From Opitutaceae bacterium (GTDB lineage: Bacteria; Verrucomicrobiota; Verrucomicrobiia; Opitutales; Opitutaceae), in the NCBI GenBank assembly GCA_019455245.1, contig JACFMR010000014.1, positions 1-64,000 of the forward strand: a stretch of DNA of 64,000 bases, written 5' to 3'. This document shows, piece after piece, positions 62,517 through 64,000 of the stretch (position 1 is the stretch's first letter; every line of letters begins with the position of its first letter). The translations under genes and the position numbers were made by a program. Below the pieces are notes generated by a model. It ran no database searches. It saw nothing but the letters and a program-made list of their open reading frames with translations, and was not told the DNA's origin.

Positions 62517-64000
62517 TCACAGGTCCGGCGGGACGGTGGCGATCGCCTCCTCCATCGTGGTCAGACCGTCCTTCACCTTGAGCAAACTGTCCTGGTGCAG
62601 CGTCTTCATGCCGCCGCGCATGGCGATTTTCTTCAGCTCCGCCGTTTCCAGCTCCTTGTTGATGCCCGAGATCAGCTCGTCGTTGGTGATCATGAGCTCA
62701 TGGATGCCCACGCGGCCCTTGTAACCGCTGCCGCCGCATTTGGGACACCCCTTGGGGTTGTGCCGGAAGATCTGCCCGCTCCAGCCGATCGCCTTCTCCA
62801 GCACCTCCTTTTCGCGCCCCTCCGGTTCGTAGGCGACGCGACAGGTTTTGCACACCCGGCGCATGAGCCGCTGGGCGCAGACGCACAACAGGGAGGAGGA
62901 AATCATGAACGGCTCCACCCCCATGTCGGTGAGCCGCGCCACCGTGCCAGGCGCATCGTTGGTGTGCAGGGTCGAAATCAACAGGTGGCCGGTGAGCGCG
63001 GCCTCCACGGCGATGTTGGCGGTTTCCTTGTCGCGAATCTCGCCCACCAGGATGATGTCCGGATCCTGGCGCAGGAAGGCGCGCAGCGCGGCGGCAAAGG
63101 TCAGCCCGATTTGCCGGTGCATCTGCATCTGGTTGATGCCGGGCAGGGTGTACTCGATGGGATCCTCGGCGGTGCGGATGACGAGGTCGGGCGAATTGAT
63201 CTCGTTGAGGGCGGAATAGAGCGTCATCGACTTGCCCGAGCCGGTGGGACCGCAGTGCAGGATCATGCCGTAGGGCTGGCGGATGACCTCGCGGTACTTC
63301 GCCAAGTTCTCCGCGGTGAAGCCGAGGGCCGGCAGCGGCAGCGTGGACTTCTGCTTGTCCAGGATACGCATCACCACGCCCTCGCCGTGGTTGAGCGGGG
63401 CGGTCGATACGCGCAGGTCGATGTCGAGGTTCTTCTTCGTGTATTGCTTGAAGACGATGCGGCCGTCCTGCGGCAGGCGGCGCTCGGCAATGTCGAGATT
63501 GCACATGATCTTCAGGCGCGCCACCAGCGCCGGGCCGACCTTGGCGGGCAGCCGCAGTTTTTCGTGGCAGATGCCGTCCACCCGGTAGCGCACCACCATG
63601 TCGTGCTCCTGCGGCTCGATATGGATGTCGCTCGTGCCGACATAATAGGCCTCCTCGATGACGCGGTTGGCCAGCTCGATGATCGGACCCGACTCCTCAT
63701 CGGTCAGCTCCTCCTCGCTGGCGTCCGTGACCACGCCGAACTCGGCGCCGATCTGCGCGACCACATCGTGGAAACCCTCGGCCTGGGGCTCGTTGCTCTT
63801 GGCAAACTTCTCGCGGATGTCCTTTTCGGGCGCCAGCAGGCGGACGATCTTCAACCCGGTCTGCTCCTGGATCTTGGCCGGCAGCGAAACATCAAAGGGG
63901 TTGGCAAACGCCACCAGCAGCAGCTCGCCGAGCTGGCCGACCGGCAACACGAGGTTCTTCTCGCAAAACTCCTGGGACAACCGCTCGAAGGTTTCCGGCG
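62517..64000 (-). CDS. PilB/GspE-type secretion ATPase (5' end outside window)
   Basis: The open frame continues to the edge of the window, giving 494 codons of a type IV pilus or type II secretion ATPase. It has an MshE/GspE-like N-terminal domain fragment and Walker [19 protein letters not shown]. The Asp box is [15 protein letters not shown], Walker B is [20 protein letters not shown], and the His box is [20 protein letters not shown]. The tetracysteine zinc motif is [10 protein letters not shown] and [12 protein letters not shown]. The first amino acids are beyond 64000. It energises pilus extension or secretion and could work with the ExeA/GspB-like pair at 16-17.6 kb. Confidence 0.94.
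   Translation of the reverse strand, partial: PETFERLSQEFCEKNLVLPVGQLGELLLVAFANPFDVSLPAKIQEQTGLKIVRLLAPEKDIREKFAKSNEPQAEGFHDVVAQIGAEFGVVTDASEEELTDEESGPIIELANRVIEEAYYVGTSDIHIEPQEHDMVVRYRVDGICHEKLRLPAKVGPALVARLKIMCNLDIAERRLPQDGRIVFKQYTKKNLDIDLRVSTAPLNHGEGVVMRILDKQKSTLPLPALGFTAENLAKYREVIRQPYGMILHCGPTGSGKSMTLYSALNEINSPDLVIRTAEDPIEYTLPGINQMQMHRQIGLTFAAALRAFLRQDPDIILVGEIRDKETANIAVEAALTGHLLISTLHTNDAPGTVARLTDMGVEPFMISSSLLCVCAQRLMRRVCKTCRVAYEPEGREKEVLEKAIGWSGQIFRHNPKGCPKCGGSGYKGRVGIHELMITNDELISGINKELETAELKKIAMRGGMKTLHQDSLLKVKDGLTTMEEAIATVPPDL

Overview
The window is GC-rich DNA with tightly packed genes on both strands. By gene content it looks like a Verrucomicrobiota chromosome, most plausibly an Opitutales/Opitutaceae relative. 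Pointers are a two-gene MetH, an AccD without zinc-ribbon cysteines, an H-NS-like protein with a C-terminal helix-turn-helix, many sugar-related genes and dual-hairpin REP-type repeats between and inside genes. That placement is an inference from content; no rRNA or other marker is present.

Layout. 0-4 kb (minus): a vitamin B12 uptake operon (TonB receptor, periplasmic binding protein, FecCD-type permease cut by the window edge) behind a cobalamin riboswitch. 4.2-8.1 kb (plus): B12-dependent methionine synthase as two overlapping genes, the second carrying an in-frame repeat insertion. 8.1-11.3 kb: a scar where a DUF2971 gene start abuts a truncated secreted-protein gene, then DUF4256, an ArsR regulator, a SRPBCC/AHSA1 protein and DUF1428. 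11.2-15.9 kb (minus): a sugar-phosphate operon (FtsB-like protein, UDP-sugar pyrophosphorylase, phosphosugar mutase, GH43). 16-19 kb (plus): ExeA-type ATPase, GspB-like protein and a polyprenyl-phosphate sugar transferase, followed by a repeat cluster. 19.2-22.2 kb (minus): a cytidylyltransferase/GHMP-kinase fusion and PolX.

22.4-25 kb: menaquinone genes (hotdog thioesterase, MenE, MenC). 25-28.3 kb (plus): guaB and a divergent purA. 28.3-33.4 kb (minus): membrane protein, folC, accD, then a compact ruvX-truA-comF run with 4-base overlaps. 33.4-36.9 kb: a MoeB-rhodanese protein, a class IV aminotransferase, the H-NS-like protein with a strong terminator, and an AraC regulator. 37-41.3 kb (plus): a ferritin-like protein, an HTH/metallo-beta-lactamase fusion, a beta-hydroxyacid dehydrogenase and a sugar-phosphate isomerase. 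41.5-43.2 kb (minus): a Gfo/Idh/MocA dehydrogenase and a ThuA protein.

43.3-49.8 kb: a PAS histidine kinase, tRNA-Cys and a sugar ABC operon (binding protein and two permeases, no ATPase) followed by a second ferritin-like protein. 49.9-58.5 kb: an MFS transporter divergent from a probable carbohydrate cluster (glycosidase-like, esterase, CapA-like, serine hydrolase). 58.5-64 kb: an isoaspartyl methyltransferase with an export signal, an uncharacterised protein, a small membrane protein, a LysE exporter, a TPR lipoprotein and a PilB/GspE ATPase running off the end.

The clearest functional unit is the B12 block: the riboswitch can shut off import when cobalamin is plentiful, while the adjacent divergent genes encode the main B12-dependent enzyme. 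The best candidates for less described biology are the repeat family that has entered metH, the nucleotidyltransferase/GHMP fusion, the two ferritin-like proteins in catabolic settings, the HTH-MBL fusion, the H-NS-like/HTH protein and the 51-58 kb cluster.
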